Origin: Luzula sylvatica
Taxonomy: Eukaryota > Streptophyta > Magnoliopsida > Poales > Juncaceae
NCBI GenBank assembly: GCA_946800325.1
Contig: OX326960.1
Location: 12,486,393-12,550,392 of the forward strand
Direction: 5' to 3'
Length of the DNA: 64,000 nucleotides
Part shown: positions 52,999 to 64,000 of the stretch, one piece after another
How the letters are laid out: every line of letters begins with the position of its first letter
How positions within the stretch are numbered: position 1 is the first letter of the stretch
Made by a program: the position numbers and the translations under genes
The notes under the pieces: model-generated
The model's database searches: none
The model's input: only the letters and a program-made list of their open reading frames with translations
What the model was told of the DNA's origin: nothing

Positions 52999-54006
52999 CT
53001 AGATTGTATCGCTCTCCGATGTGGTGTCTTTGTGAGCCATCATGAGAACACCATCATTTTCCTCCTTCTCTACTAGGTTGGCATTTTCTTTTACCTTTTT
53101 CTCGGACCAGCACTCCTTCGCGTAGTGTCCAGGCTTGCCGCAATTGTAACACTCGACACTTGCTCGACTCGACCAGTTTCCTCGTCCACGACCTCGTCCT
53201 CGGCCGCGCCAATTTTGCTGATTCGGTTGCTTCTTTTCTTCGGAATTATAGTTTCCGCCTCTGCCTCGACCACCAAATCGACCTCCACGGCCGCGTCCTC
53301 TTCCTCGATTGTTCTCAGCGTACATCGCCTTGTCTTCATCTATGGTCGTCTTGACTTGCAGAGCTTCTTGGTGTGCCTCGTTCTCCTTCTTTTTCTTTCG
53401 CTGCTCGTGTGCCTCGAGTGAACCTGCCAATTCATCAACGGTCATTTGATCTAAATCTTTCGACTCTTCAATAGCGCACACCACGTTTTCGAACTTCTCG
53501 GTCAGAGATCGTAGAATCTTCTCAACAACTCTTGCGTCGGTTAGAGCTTCTCCGTTGCCCTTTAACTGATTCGCCACTGCTTGTACACGCGAGATGTAGT
53601 CGGATACTCCCTCTGATTCCTTCATCTTCATGGACTCCAATTCGCCTCGCAAAGTCTGAAGCCTCACTTGCTTTACTCGGTCGGCACCTTTGAACACTCT
53701 CTCCAAAGTTTCCCATGCTTCCTTCGAAGTTTTCGCGCCGGCAATCTTCTGAAAACCCGACTCGTCTACAGCTTGGTACAACAGGTATAGGGCGGTCTTG
53801 TCCTTCACTCGTTTCTCTTTCATTGCTTTTAACTGGTTTACCGTCTGCTCCGTTTCGGCAACCGGTTCCACATAGCCAGCTTCGACTATCTCCCAAACAT
53901 CTTGCGCACCGAGTAACGCCCGCATCTGGATACTCCATACTTCGTAATTCGTCTTCGTCAATCGCGGTAGCGGTATATGGCCAAAAACACTCCCAGAACT
54001 CGCCAT
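52999..54006 (-). CDS. Outer copia gag
   Basis: 335 residues starting at an ATG that overlaps the end of the PBS region (minus TGGCATCAGAGC then GATGGCG). Capsid-like blocks: LTKTNYEVWSIQMRALLGAQ, AWETLERVFKG, LRGELESMKMKESEGVSDYI, LTDARVVEKILRSL, TVDELAGSLEAHEQR. Then a Gly/Arg-rich stretch and one CCHC knuckle CYNCGKPGHYAKEC near residue 288. It ends SESDTI at a TAG that lies where the protease should follow in frame, so gag is intact but the fusion to pol is broken. The family look is Tork/TNT1 (UBN2-type gag). Confidence 0.92.
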   Translation of the reverse strand: MASSGSVFGHIPLPRLTKTNYEVWSIQMRALLGAQDVWEIVEAGYVEPVAETEQTVNQLKAMKEKRVKDKTALYLLYQAVDESGFQKIAGAKTSKEAWETLERVFKGADRVKQVRLQTLRGELESMKMKESEGVSDYISRVQAVANQLKGNGEALTDARVVEKILRSLTEKFENVVCAIEESKDLDQMTVDELAGSLEAHEQRKKKKENEAHQEALQVKTTIDEDKAMYAENNRGRGRGRGGRFGGRGRGGNYNSEEKKQPNQQNWRGRGRGRGRGNWSSRASVECYNCGKPGHYAKECWSEKKVKENANLVEKEENDGVLMMAHKDTTSESDTI

Positions 54007-54007
54007 C

Positions 54008-54019
54008 GCTCTGATGCCA
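54008..54019 (-). other. Outer copia primer binding site
   Basis: Minus-strand TGGCATCAGAGC, one base different from the usual initiator tRNA-Met PBS TGGTATCAGAGC. Confidence 0.85.
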
Positions 54020-54022
54020 ATT

Positions 54023-54377
54023 TGTTGGTAATACGGGATTCGAATATGGATTTCTAATAGGAATTTCTAATAAACAAAAAAACTCTCTCTTATAATTCTA
54101 ATAGTCTCTTACAAGTCTTTCTCTCTTTTCTAATTGATATTTGATATATGATTTTAATGTAATTAATCCCTAAACATGTAAGGCTTATTTATAGGCTCCA
54201 TAAACTTGCATTACAAGGAATTAAACCTTGCCTTAAAACTTATTTCCTAAATTACTTTCCTATAATAAATCTTGCCCTATAATAATTTCCTAAATTACTT
54301 TCCTTAAAACAACTTTTCCGAACATTAATTGGGCTAATTAAACTTGATTTATTATTTCGGGCTTGGGCTTATCAACA
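54023..54377 (-). repeat. Outer copia 5' LTR, 355 bp
   Basis: Partner of 33905-34255. Minus-strand TATAAATAAG at 54185-54194. Its inner part from 54072 onward is duplicated at 56174. Confidence 0.95.
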
Positions 54378-54689
54378 ACTAACACACACAAATTTCTATC
54401 TTTTTATTTCTTAAAAATTCAAGTGTTGAGGCCTAACACCTTAAAAAAAAACCAATTATGATATTTCTATAAATTGTCAAAATTGAACTATAACAATATA
54501 AAAATACCCAATATTCATGTTGTCCTCAAAATATTCCGTAACACAACACTAACGTACACAAAGTTCTATTTTTTAGGATGTAATATAAGACTAACACAAA
54601 CCAATTTCTATTTTTTAAAAAATTATTAAAAAAAATACAAAAATGGAAGTCTAACACCTTAAAAAAAATTAATTACCTTATTTTGTAAA
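54072..54689. repeat. 618-bp segment duplicated at 56174-56791 (source)
   Basis: Covers most of the outer 5' LTR, the TSD ACTAA and 312 bp of flank. The other copy lies at a constant offset of 2,102 bp and appears identical by eye, including LTR end and flank. Confidence 0.92.
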
Positions 54690-54780
54690 AACTGTCAAAT
54701 ATGAAGTGTAACACAAGCAAAATACTAAATTTTCAGTTTGTCCTCAAAATACTCCGTGATAGAAAATAATTAACACAAGC
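54378..54780. repeat. About 175-bp tandem repeat, right of the copia nest
   Basis: Units contain ACTAACACAnACAAATTTCTA, AAGTCTAACACCTTAAAAAA and TGTTGTCCTCAAAATAnTCCG. Same array as 33735-33904, interrupted by the outer element. Confidence 0.75.
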
Positions 54781-56173
54781 AAAAATGGAAGTCTCACATG
54801 GTATTGTTATTTTTTACCTTCTTCTTTCTTTTGATTTTTTCGTTGGTTTGTTCTTTTTTGTGCTATTTTTGTCTCTAGGTCCTCTGCTCTTGCGAGGTCT
54901 TTATTTTGTTTAGGTCATTGAGGTATAGTTGTTGATTTGGTCATCGATCGTCTCCTCTTCTCGTTGTCCACACGCGAATTGGTGAGGTAATAACATCAAT
55001 TCTTAGAGGCTGTTTTTTATTTTCTGAACAAACCAACATACTTACTCGCATCGCACTGTTCTCAAAGACAACGATTTCAGTTCTCTTCATACTTCATCGG
55101 TTCTGGGCTCTGCCAACTGGTACGAGCAAAAAATCGGGTACCGAGGTAAATGAATACTTAATTGCTATTAACTCACTTTCCATTACCTTCTCTTTAAAAG
55201 GCTTACGAGACACTTTAAAGATGCAGTTCAGAAAATGGTTATCTTGCAGCAATAAGTTCTTCGGGTTCTATATGTTTAAGTGCTCAAATTTACCAGATAT
55301 AATTACAAGTTAAGTATATCTATTATTTAATTTCTTCAATACATCTTTTTTTAAATGTTTCAATGATTTCGATTTCCTACTTCTCCAAGAGATGAAAGTG
55401 CTGCTGGTTTTCGAGAACCCACTGAGTCATACTTGCAAAGCCACAGATTCAGATGATTTGCAGTGAACATTTTGTAAGTTCAAAATTAATGTACTTTTTT
55501 ACGTTTGAAACTAATATTGCTTATATCTCAACTTTCACATTTTATACATAATAATCATATATGGACATAATTTTTCAGAAACTAAACCATGTCAATTTAC
55601 ATTTTATAATTTAATTCACTGTTTAACTCATGATTTTTCCTTCTATTTTTGTTCTTTACACTGGGTACAAGAAACAATTGATCGGTACAAATCATATGCA
55701 AAACAAAATGTTAATAACAATAATAAAGATCTGCAAGCATTCCAGTAGAGACTTCTTTAGGTTATTCGAAAAGACAATTACATTCTAAGTCAAAACTTTG
55801 TGCAAGGTAAATATAAATGTGCTTTTTCATGTACACCTTCTCAAAACTCAAAAATATCAAATTTATCCTTTTAAAAAGCTCTAAACTAGGTGATTTTTGC
55901 TATTTTAGGTTTTGGAAGCAATTGTTGACAAGGCTTGGACACAGGGCCGGTCCAAGGGTTCAAGAGACCATAAACCAAATTATAAACCAAACTCAAATTT
56001 TTTTATAATGGACCTTAATTTTTTTTATTATACTATGTAATTTGTTAAAATGGACCTCAAATTTTTTATAATAGACTCCAAATTTTTTATAATGGACCCC
56101 AAATTTTATGAATTATGTTACGTAATTTTTTTGAATGTATACGGACCCGAAACGGGGGCTTCAATTTTTATAA
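54781..56173. other. Intergenic, no gene recognised
   Basis: 54900-55090 is less AT-rich (CGTCTCCTCTTCTCGTTGTC) but gives no coherent frame. At 55943, CAGGGCCGGTCCAAGGGTTC resembles the left end of a hAT element like the one at 31889; its right part is lost where the 618-bp duplication begins. 55990-56110 is a short repeat of TTTTATAATGGACCC. Confidence 0.5.
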
Positions 56174-56791
56174 AAACAAAAAAACTCTCTCTTATAATTC
56201 TAATAGTCTCTTACAAGTCTTTCTCTCTTTTCTAATTGATATTTGATATATGATTTTAATGTAATTAATCCCTAAACATGTAAGGCTTATTTATAGGCTC
56301 CATAAACTTGCATTACAAGGAATTAAACCTTGCCTTAAAACTTATTTCCTAAATTACTTTCCTATAATAAATCTTGCCCTATAATAATTTCCTAAATTAC
56401 TTTCCTTAAAACAACTTTTCCGAACATTAATTGGGCTAATTAAACTTGATTTATTATTTCGGGCTTGGGCTTATCAACAACTAACACACACAAATTTCTA
56501 TCTTTTTATTTCTTAAAAATTCAAGTGTTGAGGCCTAACACCTTAAAAAAAAACCAATTATGATATTTCTATAAATTGTCAAAATTGAACTATAACAATA
56601 TAAAAATACCCAATATTCATGTTGTCCTCAAAATATTCCGTAACACAACACTAACGTACACAAAGTTCTATTTTTTAGGATGTAATATAAGACTAACACA
56701 AACCAATTTCTATTTTTTAAAAAATTATTAAAAAAAATACAAAAATGGAAGTCTAACACCTTAAAAAAAATTAATTACCTTATTTTGTAAA
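56174..56791. repeat. 618-bp duplication of LTR plus flank (copy)
   Basis: Carries an LTR fragment (to 56479), ACTAA and the 175-bp-repeat flank, cut at both ends at points that are not element ends. So it is a DNA-level copy made after the retrotransposon inserted. Confidence 0.92.
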
Positions 56792-58974
56792 TAAATGAAA
56801 GTTTGATCATGTTAAGATAATAGTGGTGCTGTCCGCGCATATATGATACTAAAATATATTGTTGGTTCTAATAAAAATTACTCATTTCAATGATGATAAT
56901 GAAATAGAGCAAGGAGTAGTTTCTTTCTAATTTTGCTACTAGATGGAAGAATAACGGAGGGTTAAATTTTGATCAAACAAAAATGTATCATGAGATCCAA
57001 CGAATGTAAACTAATGACGAGTACGACGTGATGTTGTCGGATGGGCACCGGACAAGCTCCGGACCCGGAATTCATAGCCTATATTTTCAAAAAAATTGAT
57101 GATCAAATAGGCCATCCAATTTGAATGCATGGACCAAATCGAACCTGTATTAAATTAGGAAACCTGGCTAATTTCCTTGATGATTAGGTGGTTCACATCA
57201 TTACATGGGATTAGTTAGATAATTGTTTTATTTTATTTGTATGCATTGCAAAGTAGGCAATGTGGAATACTCCCCAATTTTCGGGGCCTCAATAGTAAAT
57301 CTAAGTTAAAAATGAAAAAAAAAAAAGGAAAAAAAAAAAATCAGCCCAATATCCAATATTTTGGTACGGGAGATATATCATGTCCCTGATATTTCCTTAC
57401 AATTCCTCCACAATAATAATTTATGATTAATTCAATAATTAGTGTTTTGTATTAAACGATTAATTCATAATTATTTATTTTTAAATATTTAGAATTAATC
57501 ATTAATTAGTATGGACTTTAATTTCATATTAAATTTTTAATAATCATGAATTAATTATTAATTTATTTTGTTAATTATGAAATTAATTAGTGTGGAAGAA
57601 TTGGGAAGGAAATTGGGGAAAAAGTATAATTGTCCACGAAATAATTATACACCTAGGCGCAATTGTAAATTTGGGACCCTCGATGGTGCATATGCGTATC
57701 AAAGTCAAATGGGATTTGATATGATGTTTCGTGATGTGAAAATATTTGATGATTTTATCATTAGCAAAGTCACAATTCAATTTTAGCTGGGTCGATTAAA
57801 AACTTCCGTTGATTCATTCACGGATTTTTAATTTGGCGTCGTCATATACATTGTATTGAAAATATATTCAAAAAGATAAGTGATATTTAAGCAAGCTAAA
57901 TTGTATTGAAAACTTAATATAAAAAACCTCAATAGTGTGTCTGTACTTTGTACAACCTCATGCACATTGTTTCTAGAATGTAAGTAGTTCATAAATGTTA
58001 TTATCGTGACAGATCAGAAAGACTATAAATATTGTGGATAAGTTTTTGTTTCCAAATCATTGTATTGTATGGGGTTTTGTTTTCAACTAAAATGGAAAAT
58101 AATAATTAGGAATTGGAGGAAACCAAAATCCAGTTGCTTGTAGGCTGGTAGGGCATATTTTCTTCAATGATAAAAAAAGAGAGAATTATTTCTCAGTGTT
58201 ACAATTTGGAGTCATGAATCTTCGGTTTTCAGATTTTCAATTATTAATTACCTGAGTGTCCAAAGCAAAGTATTCCAAATTGATCATCTGCAATTTCATA
58301 TGAAAATAAACAAAAGTACAACATGAATACACATCATAAATTGAGGGGTGGTAAGGGGTTTCACAGCTTGTACAACAAAATTACAACAAAATTACAATAT
58401 AAATACAAAATTCTTCACAGTTTGTCGTGTAGTTGTAGGAAAGTAGAGATACCTAGATAATTATCCATTTTAGTCATTCAATTTTTTATGACTAAAATCA
58501 TGTGGGCTGTAAGTATTGCTTAATTAAATCATTAGTAAACAACTTTTTTTTACTTGTTCAATTTTTTTTTTCATTTCTCTAAGTTTATTTGGAAAAAAAT
58601 GGAACGATTATTTATGTTAATGGAAAATTACACACATTTGAATAATTCGCCATCATAATATAACTAAACTAGTAAAATACCGGAATGACGATATATTAGT
58701 TTTTCTTTTATACAAAAAACAAATTACATTAGAGAGAAAATATAAACTACACAAAAAAAGAAATTGAAAGAAATCATATTAACTTTTGTCAAGTTATATG
58801 AGGTATTTTAGTACAACAAAACTCAAATACACAACTCAAATTACACAAGACATATTAAAACTTCAAAAACCGAATTGTATGAATGTATGATGATATAATT
58901 AGTTAAATCATGTCTTTGTTAGTTTGTTAGTTTGGTAATTTCACTTGTATTGTTTTATCATATTTTGAATACAC
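56792..58974. other. Intergenic; fold-back element at about 57369-57650
   Basis: 57369-57650 has inverted ends (ATTTCCTTACAATTCCTCCAC versus the inverse of GAAGAATTGGGAAGGAAAT) around a TTAATTA-rich core, similar in style to the MITE at 9467. An A-rich stretch lies at 57309-57340. A short open frame at 57568-57786 lies partly in the element arm and is not believed. No gene. Confidence 0.5.
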
Positions 58975-59083
58975 ATATAGCCAATGACCCATAGTCCAAA
59001 TGGTTGAGAGTGTTTAACGCAATAAAACTTCATGTTGAAAAGGTTGTTGATTCGAATACCGGCGACATCAATATAAAAAAAAA
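58975..59083 (+). mobile_element. tRNA-derived SINE-like sequence or tRNA pseudogene
   Basis: A box TAGTCCAAATGG (58992-59003) and B box GATTCGAATACC (59049-59060), about 45 bp apart, match Pol III internal promoter consensus. The sequence ends in an A-run (59075-59083). No clear target duplication and no tRNA cloverleaf anticodon arm was resolved. Confidence 0.5.
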
Positions 59084-59151
59084 CTTATAATTATCACGAT
59101 TCATGGTTCAGGATTCTTTTCAAAAATAATACACATAAGTATACAATACAA

Positions 59152-59665
59152 GGGTGGAGAAGGGCGACAAATGTCACAGACCCAGTAACGGTCTCGGACC
59201 CGTTAACTTTCTCAGCCCCGACAAATGTCACAGACCCAGTAACTCTATCAGACCCGTTAAGCAATGAAGATCTTCAAAAAACCGAGGAGGCAGTGAAGGG
59301 CGACATGGTATTGGACGAAGGGCGACATGGTATTGGCAGCAAAGATAAGGACTGCAAAACCATTTCTGAACTCCCAAAGGCTCCGAAAGAGGCAAGTGGG
59401 CCCAAGCTATCAGAAATGAAAATCAAAGCTGAGCCGGAGCAAGACGCAGTGTGCCGTCTCCGATGTGTCTCCGTGACTTCTACAACAGGTTCTCAAAATT
59501 ATCAACAAAACTGCCGATGATGTACATAAAAATATCAAAATCGCCCTTCCATGTGGTGTAGAATATTTCATGACAAGAGGTTCAGCGTGTTTCATTACCC
59601 CGTGATGGAGGAGGAAGGTATACAACTGGACAGTGGGACCCACTCCGCAGAATTGCAAAGCTAAA
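59152..59665 (+). pseudogene. Gene-like fragment of unknown identity
   Basis: GC content is visibly higher than its surroundings. One frame is open from about 59122 to 59520. Its protein has a duplicated stretch, TNVTDPVTVSDPL and TNVTDPVTLSDPL, then SNEDLQKTEEAVKGDMVLD, a duplicated GDMVLDEG/RHGIGS-type segment (21-bp DNA repeat), and SEMKIKAEPEQDAVCRLRC. After 59480 other frames become the better ones: NKTADDVHKNIKIALPCGVE, and then FHDKRFSVFHYPVMEEEGIQ up to a TAA near 59663. That could mean an intron, a frameshift or a decayed gene. I do not recognise the family and offer no function. Confidence 0.4.
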
Positions 59666-60514
59666 ATTTCTTCTTTTTTGTAAGATGAACCACACGATGG
59701 GACTCGTCATGCTTGTAAGAGATAATGCTAGTTCTGAGAAGCCATCGCACAATAAAGTAAGTTCTTATAGTTGATTTAATATGATATAATTTGCTTGAGT
59801 TGAAAGATTGATTATGTGTGTTTAATGGTTTTTAGTTGGACATAGTAATTAACTTTGTACAAATTAATATAATTATTTAAGACGGATTGAGATGGATGGC
59901 TTGGGCATAACAAACTGTTATCAGATAATTGCTCTTTAGAACTTCTACGTATGAAGTTAAGGTAATAAAATGACTCTTTTATTTATTTTCTAATGGTAGT
60001 ATAGGATGTTAACTAACATTATTTTGTTGTTCTTGAGAGATGGACATGAAATAAGATTTTCACGAGGTATCTGCCAACTTTTCTGTCTTGAACTTTCCTA
60101 AAGAAGTCTCTATATTATCTCATTGTTACCAAAAAAAAGTAGTTGTCTTTTCTAAATAATGCACATTTAATATGTTTTTGTATTAATTTTGGTTTGGGTT
60201 ACAAAGACAACAACTAAAAAAAAAAATTGCGAAGCAAAATAATCTAAAATTTCGTTGTTGAAAAGTTAAATTTATTGCCCTAAAAAAAGTTTAATTAATG
60301 TTTGATTACAAAAAAAAATAAACTATGTTCAAGTTAATTGGAATGTTTGACAAGCACAACCATTACACATCACCTACTGGACTGATAATTTGTACTAATT
60401 TGTACTGTTTGCTGTCCCCTCAAACCTAGCAAGAAGATGAAACAAGCTGATATACTCTTTCAAAATTTACACAAGTTATGCTTCTTTCAAAATGCACAAT
60501 CAAACTTGATATGA
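59666..60514. other. No feature recognised
   Basis: AT-rich, with short A-runs. No gene, tandem repeat or TIR pair seen. Confidence 0.5.
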
Positions 60515-61660
60515 TGGGCATGTTTAATTTGAGGGATTTTGATAATACATGGATATGTGAAATACATGTATATCATTATCGATGTATCAGATAATTCATG
60601 TGAGTTGTTTGATTATTTGTATTTTGAAATCATGGATATTAAATATCATTCTTTGTACAAAATCCACGATTTCAATATTTTAATATTTAATCTCTTATTA
60701 TATTATATTGTTTTATGTTGTGTTATATTGTTTTATATTATATTAAATTATATTGTCTTTTATTATATTATATTATATTAATTGTATTATATTATATTAT
60801 ATTTTTTTGTATTATATTATATTATATTTTTTTGTATTTTATTATGTTATATTATATTAAATTATATTGTTTTGTATTGTTTTGTATTGTTTTGTATTAT
60901 ATATATTACAATATATTATATTATATTATATTATTATACTGTTTTATATTATATTATATTGTTTTATATTATATATTATATTGTTTTATATTATATTATA
61001 TTAATTAGTTTTGTGTTATATTATATTATATTATATTGTTTTGTATTATATTATATTATATTATAATATGCCGTTTTATATTATATTGTTTTGTATTATG
61101 TATATTACATTATATTATATTATTTTGTTTTATAGTATATCATATTATATTAATTATATTAATTATACAATTTTATTTTATATTATATTGTTCTGTATTA
61201 AATTATATTATATTTTTTCATATTATATTTTTTCATATTATATTATATTGTATTATGTTATATTATATTATATTATATTGTATTAATCATATTATATTAT
61301 ATTGTTTTATGTTATGTTGTGTTGTTTGGTATTATATTATATAATATTCTATTGTTTTATATAATATTATTTTATTTTATATTATGTTGTTTAATATTAT
61401 AATATATTATTATATTGTATTGTATTGTATTGTACAATAATATATTTTGTATAATATAGCAATTAGATTAGATTATATAATATTAGATTACATGGATAAG
61501 AAAATACAAGGAATGAAATACCAAAATTTTAGATGGATGACAAATTACATGGATAAGAAATTTAAAATACAATATACTATGAAATCAAACAAAGGATTTT
61601 GAGCTTATCCTGTATTTTGAAATACATTTCCACCAAAATCCCTCAAATCAAACATGCCCA
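60515..61660. mobile_element. TIR element (1,146 bp) swollen by a TATTA microsatellite
   Basis: Ends are TGGGCATGTTTAATTTGAGG at the left and the inverse of TGGGCATGTTTGATTTGAGG at the right, an imperfect inverted pair of about 28 bp. ATGA lies on both sides (60511-60514, 61661-61664). The interior is mostly the microsatellite. Superfamily not assigned. Confidence 0.75.
60696..61440. repeat. (TATTA)n/(TTATA)n microsatellite with TTGTTTTG interruptions
   Basis: About 745 bp of near-uninterrupted TATTATATTATATTG units. It yields several meaningless Tyr/Ile-rich frames. Confidence 0.95.
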
Positions 61661-61664
61661 ATGA

Positions 61665-63420
61665 GGATATCACACATATTACAATAGAATGATATTTTTT
61701 CATACATCAGTGGCAATATAAATGATTATTTTTGGTGTTGATTCATTTATTTTCATATCTTTAAGATATTTTTTTGCTGGTACAGAGATTTGATAAATAT
61801 TATGGGTTAACTTATGTTGATGTATGCATCTACAAACCAAAATGACTTTATTTACGTTCATCAAATTAGTAGACAATTGAAAAGTAGAAGTACATGAATT
61901 CTATATTCCACAATCAGAATATTGAATACTGGACAACATAATATTCTTTTTATGCGTTTGTTTTCCATTGTATAAGAGGATTCAATGTTTTTGGTAATCT
62001 GAAGACGAGTTAATGGTTGCACATTTTTTTTAATTTTGGTATATGATAAACTAATACCTGTATATTTTCATTATTTTGGTTTGTTTGAAACAATAATGTA
62101 ACATGTGCTTTGTTCGGTTCGTAAAGAAGCAATTTAATTTATATTACTTCGATCATAAGAAAAAAAGAATACAACAGTACTACACGAGTTTGAGGTTTTC
62201 ATGAGAACACAAACGAAACACAATATAATTAAATGAATTCAGAGTGCCTCAGCATATGTATATTCTTTCATATTGTAAAATGAAAAATATCATAATTTTT
62301 GAAGATCCGACTTTGTTGAAAAATTAGGATATTTCGCACTTTGCAATAGATTCTTTTTTTTCTTTTTTCTTTTTTACATCACAGACAGCATATTAAATCT
62401 TATTTTCAATTTTCAATTGCAGAGCAAGAAAGGATGCTTTGTGTAGTCCTGTGAAAACAATGAAGCACTCATATTTTTGAAGGACTTGGGTAGCGAGAAA
62501 GAACAATGTTGTAACATGTGCTTTTTTCACACAGACAATGTTGTAACAACGTTGTGTACCTGAAATAATCTTGTAACATGTATTTTCTTCACGAAAAGAT
62601 TCGAATACAAAGAACTGTGGGAAATAACTACAACCCAACACATTGACTTTTTCTTTTGGCATGTAATACAATTTTTTTTTTTGGTCAGTAAACATGACAC
62701 AACAGGACTTGTGGTGGGTATAATCATGGGACTACTCTGTAAGATGCGTCATTAACAGTGTAGTTTTTAAATTGGTGTAATTTTTGCTGGGCCTGTTCTG
62801 GGACTGAAAAATGGCAATGTAAAAGCCCATTTATAAAAGTAGATACTGCTGTAATTTGGACTGAAATTTATAAAAGAAATCATTTAGAAGAGGGACTACT
62901 GAAGCCCTCTCTAAAAATGTTCAAAAAAAAAAACAATCATGGGATTGCTTTCTTTGAAATTTTTTGTTATAGAGCACAGGTAATTTTTTTCGTTTTGATT
63001 GCGGACATGTAAAGCAATATTACAACATTACTTTTAAGACTTGCAAAGAAGAAATACAATGCATTGAGATAAATTTCGTGTAATCATGACTATTTTGTGC
63101 GACCGTAAGCACATAAGTAAATATTGATACATGAAATTTGTTTCTACATACGTGAAATACGAATGAAATAAGATTAATTATGTCGTACACACGAATAGTG
63201 TCTGAATATTCATTGCTTCTGGAGAATAAAAAGATAAGGTAAGATCAATTTGATATTTACACCTAGATCCAAATAAATTGACACAGTGTTTTAGTTTGCA
63301 TCGAGCACATCTAATGATAGGGCGAGGCTATGGTACAGTCTTTTTTAGATGAGCGGGTTAGATTTAAAAGTAGAGATTCATCCAATGACTTATTATTAAT
63401 CAGGACATGTGGATGTATGA
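61665..63420. other. Intergenic, no gene recognised
   Basis: AT-rich. A minus-strand open frame near 62393-62695 has no start context, no protein-like composition and no neighbours to support it. A CTTTTTTC-rich run lies at 62348-62375. Confidence 0.5.
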
Positions 63421-64000
63421 TAACAAAAGGGTAAAATTGTAACTTCCTCCCCCTCTCTACACGCCTTTACTGCCCCTCTCCATTACCCTCTCTTTCCATA
63501 TCTCTCTCCTTCCCGAATCTCGCTCGAATCTCTCTTTCCTTCCTCGATCTCTCCGTCTCTACACGCCTTTACTGCCCCTCTCCATCATTTTTTCCCTCTC
63601 TTTTTTCGAAGAGAAGAGCTTCTCTTCTTCTAGTTTAACTTCTAGTTTATGATAGAAATATGATTCAATTGGGCGAAAATGGAGAACAAAAAGAGACGCT
63701 AGGATCCGCTTTCTTCTAGTTCGAGCTGGGAAACGAATTCGAATCGAAGAAAATTGAGATATTGCACCAGTCAATTACTTGGTACCGAGGAGGTATAGTA
63801 AATGATAAAGAAGGCTATAATGGTCATGGATTTTGCGAGGATGCTATACTGGTCAATTACTTGGTACTGAGAGAAGAAAAGAGAAGACTGTATTGGAGAG
63901 TTTACGCAAAGAGACTATATTTGATACTGTGCGGATTTTGATGCAAATTTCAATATTTCTTTCAATTGGAGAAGACGAGTCATTCTCGAGATCAAGTGGT
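63421..64000. other. CT-rich region at right edge with a 30-bp direct repeat
   Basis: CTCTACACGCCTTTACTGCC occurs at 63455 and again 102 bp on. The stretch 63440-63620 is strongly pyrimidine-rich, like a plant leader or promoter-proximal region. GGTCAATTACTTGGTAC also occurs twice (around 63768 and 63852). It could be upstream of a gene beyond the window, but nothing in the window proves it. Confidence 0.4.

Larger units (their letters stand above)
33905..54377 (-). mobile_element. Outer Ty1/copia element (Tork/TNT1-like), defective, hosting nested Sirevirus
   Basis: LTRs 33905-34255 and 54023-54377 start TGTTGGTAATACGGG and end CTTATCAACA, with TSD ACTAA (33900-33904, 54378-54382). They differ at roughly ten positions or small indels, so the insertion is older than its guest. 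On the minus strand the order is LTR, PBS, gag, protease, integrase start, [Sirevirus insert], rest of integrase, truncated RT start, LTR. The RT and RNase H regions are deleted. Confidence 0.95.

Noticed and set aside
33905..54377. Whole nest read as one 20-kb retrotransposon
   Set aside because: Two LTR families with different termini, lengths and divergence, and the outer integrase frame resumes across the insert.
57568..57786. 72-codon open frame
   Set aside because: It starts in a MITE arm, has no domain look and no splice or promoter context.
60539..61344. Overlapping Tyr/Ile-rich open frames
   Set aside because: They are translations of the TATTA microsatellite.
62393..62727. Minus-strand frames of 66 and 100 codons
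   Set aside because: No recognisable motif, AT-rich composition, overlapping each other in different frames.

Overview
The window is AT-rich nuclear DNA of a flowering plant, probably a eudicot. This rests on spliced genes with GT..AG introns, L1-type LINEs with a zf-RVT domain, Ty1/copia elements primed by initiator tRNA-Met, plant-style hAT, MULE and Helitron non-autonomous elements, and a plant-like KptA/TPT1 gene. Species cannot be told from the sequence. The window is accessory, repeat-dense DNA. The only ordinary gene that looks intact is a tRNA 2'-phosphotransferase (TPT1) at 17280-19030.

Layout, left to right. 1-8.5 kb: a LINE 3' half, a diverged duplicated block, a fold-back MITE, and a long degenerate minisatellite split by a hAT element with a perfect 8-bp target duplication, then a second LINE. 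9.3-14 kb: a tandem duplication with a period near 2.8 kb. One copy carries two nested MULE-type MITEs (the other copy is the empty site), and the other copy carries a 5'-truncated retroposed transcript. 14.5-16.4 kb: a Helitron carrying a minisatellite, and a hAT MITE. 17.3-33.0 kb: TPT1 followed by a CDPK-like kinase. This unit has been duplicated several times and then broken by a LINE, a Helitron, hATs, a solo LTR and MULE MITEs, so that only exon fragments of the extra copies remain.

33.9-54.4 kb: a nest of LTR retrotransposons on the minus strand. An older, defective Tork/TNT1-like copia element (LTRs 33905-34255 and 54023-54377, TSD ACTAA) was hit inside its integrase coding region by a young copia element of Sirevirus (SIRE/Maximus) type. 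That element is present as LTR - gag-pol - third ORF - LTR - gag-pol, a tandem with a 9,844-bp period and almost no divergence. The left end of the second unit is missing and the junction is patched with short templated copies of nearby sequence.

The most unusual signal is in the Sirevirus. Each LTR holds 18 copies of a 12-bp palindrome, CCGTTRYAACGG, spaced almost entirely by 20-23 or 51-52 bp, just upstream of a TATA box. A second array of 12 copies with the same spacing lies after pol and directly upstream of a TATA box, a CT-rich leader and the ATG of a 467-codon third ORF. This looks like an internal promoter built from the same parts as the LTR promoter.

54.4-64 kb: the flank of the nest, a 618-bp DNA-level duplication of LTR plus flank, a SINE-like sequence, a short gene-like stretch of unknown identity at about 59.2-59.7 kb, and a TIR element swollen by a TATTA-type microsatellite. 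No confident gene is seen there.
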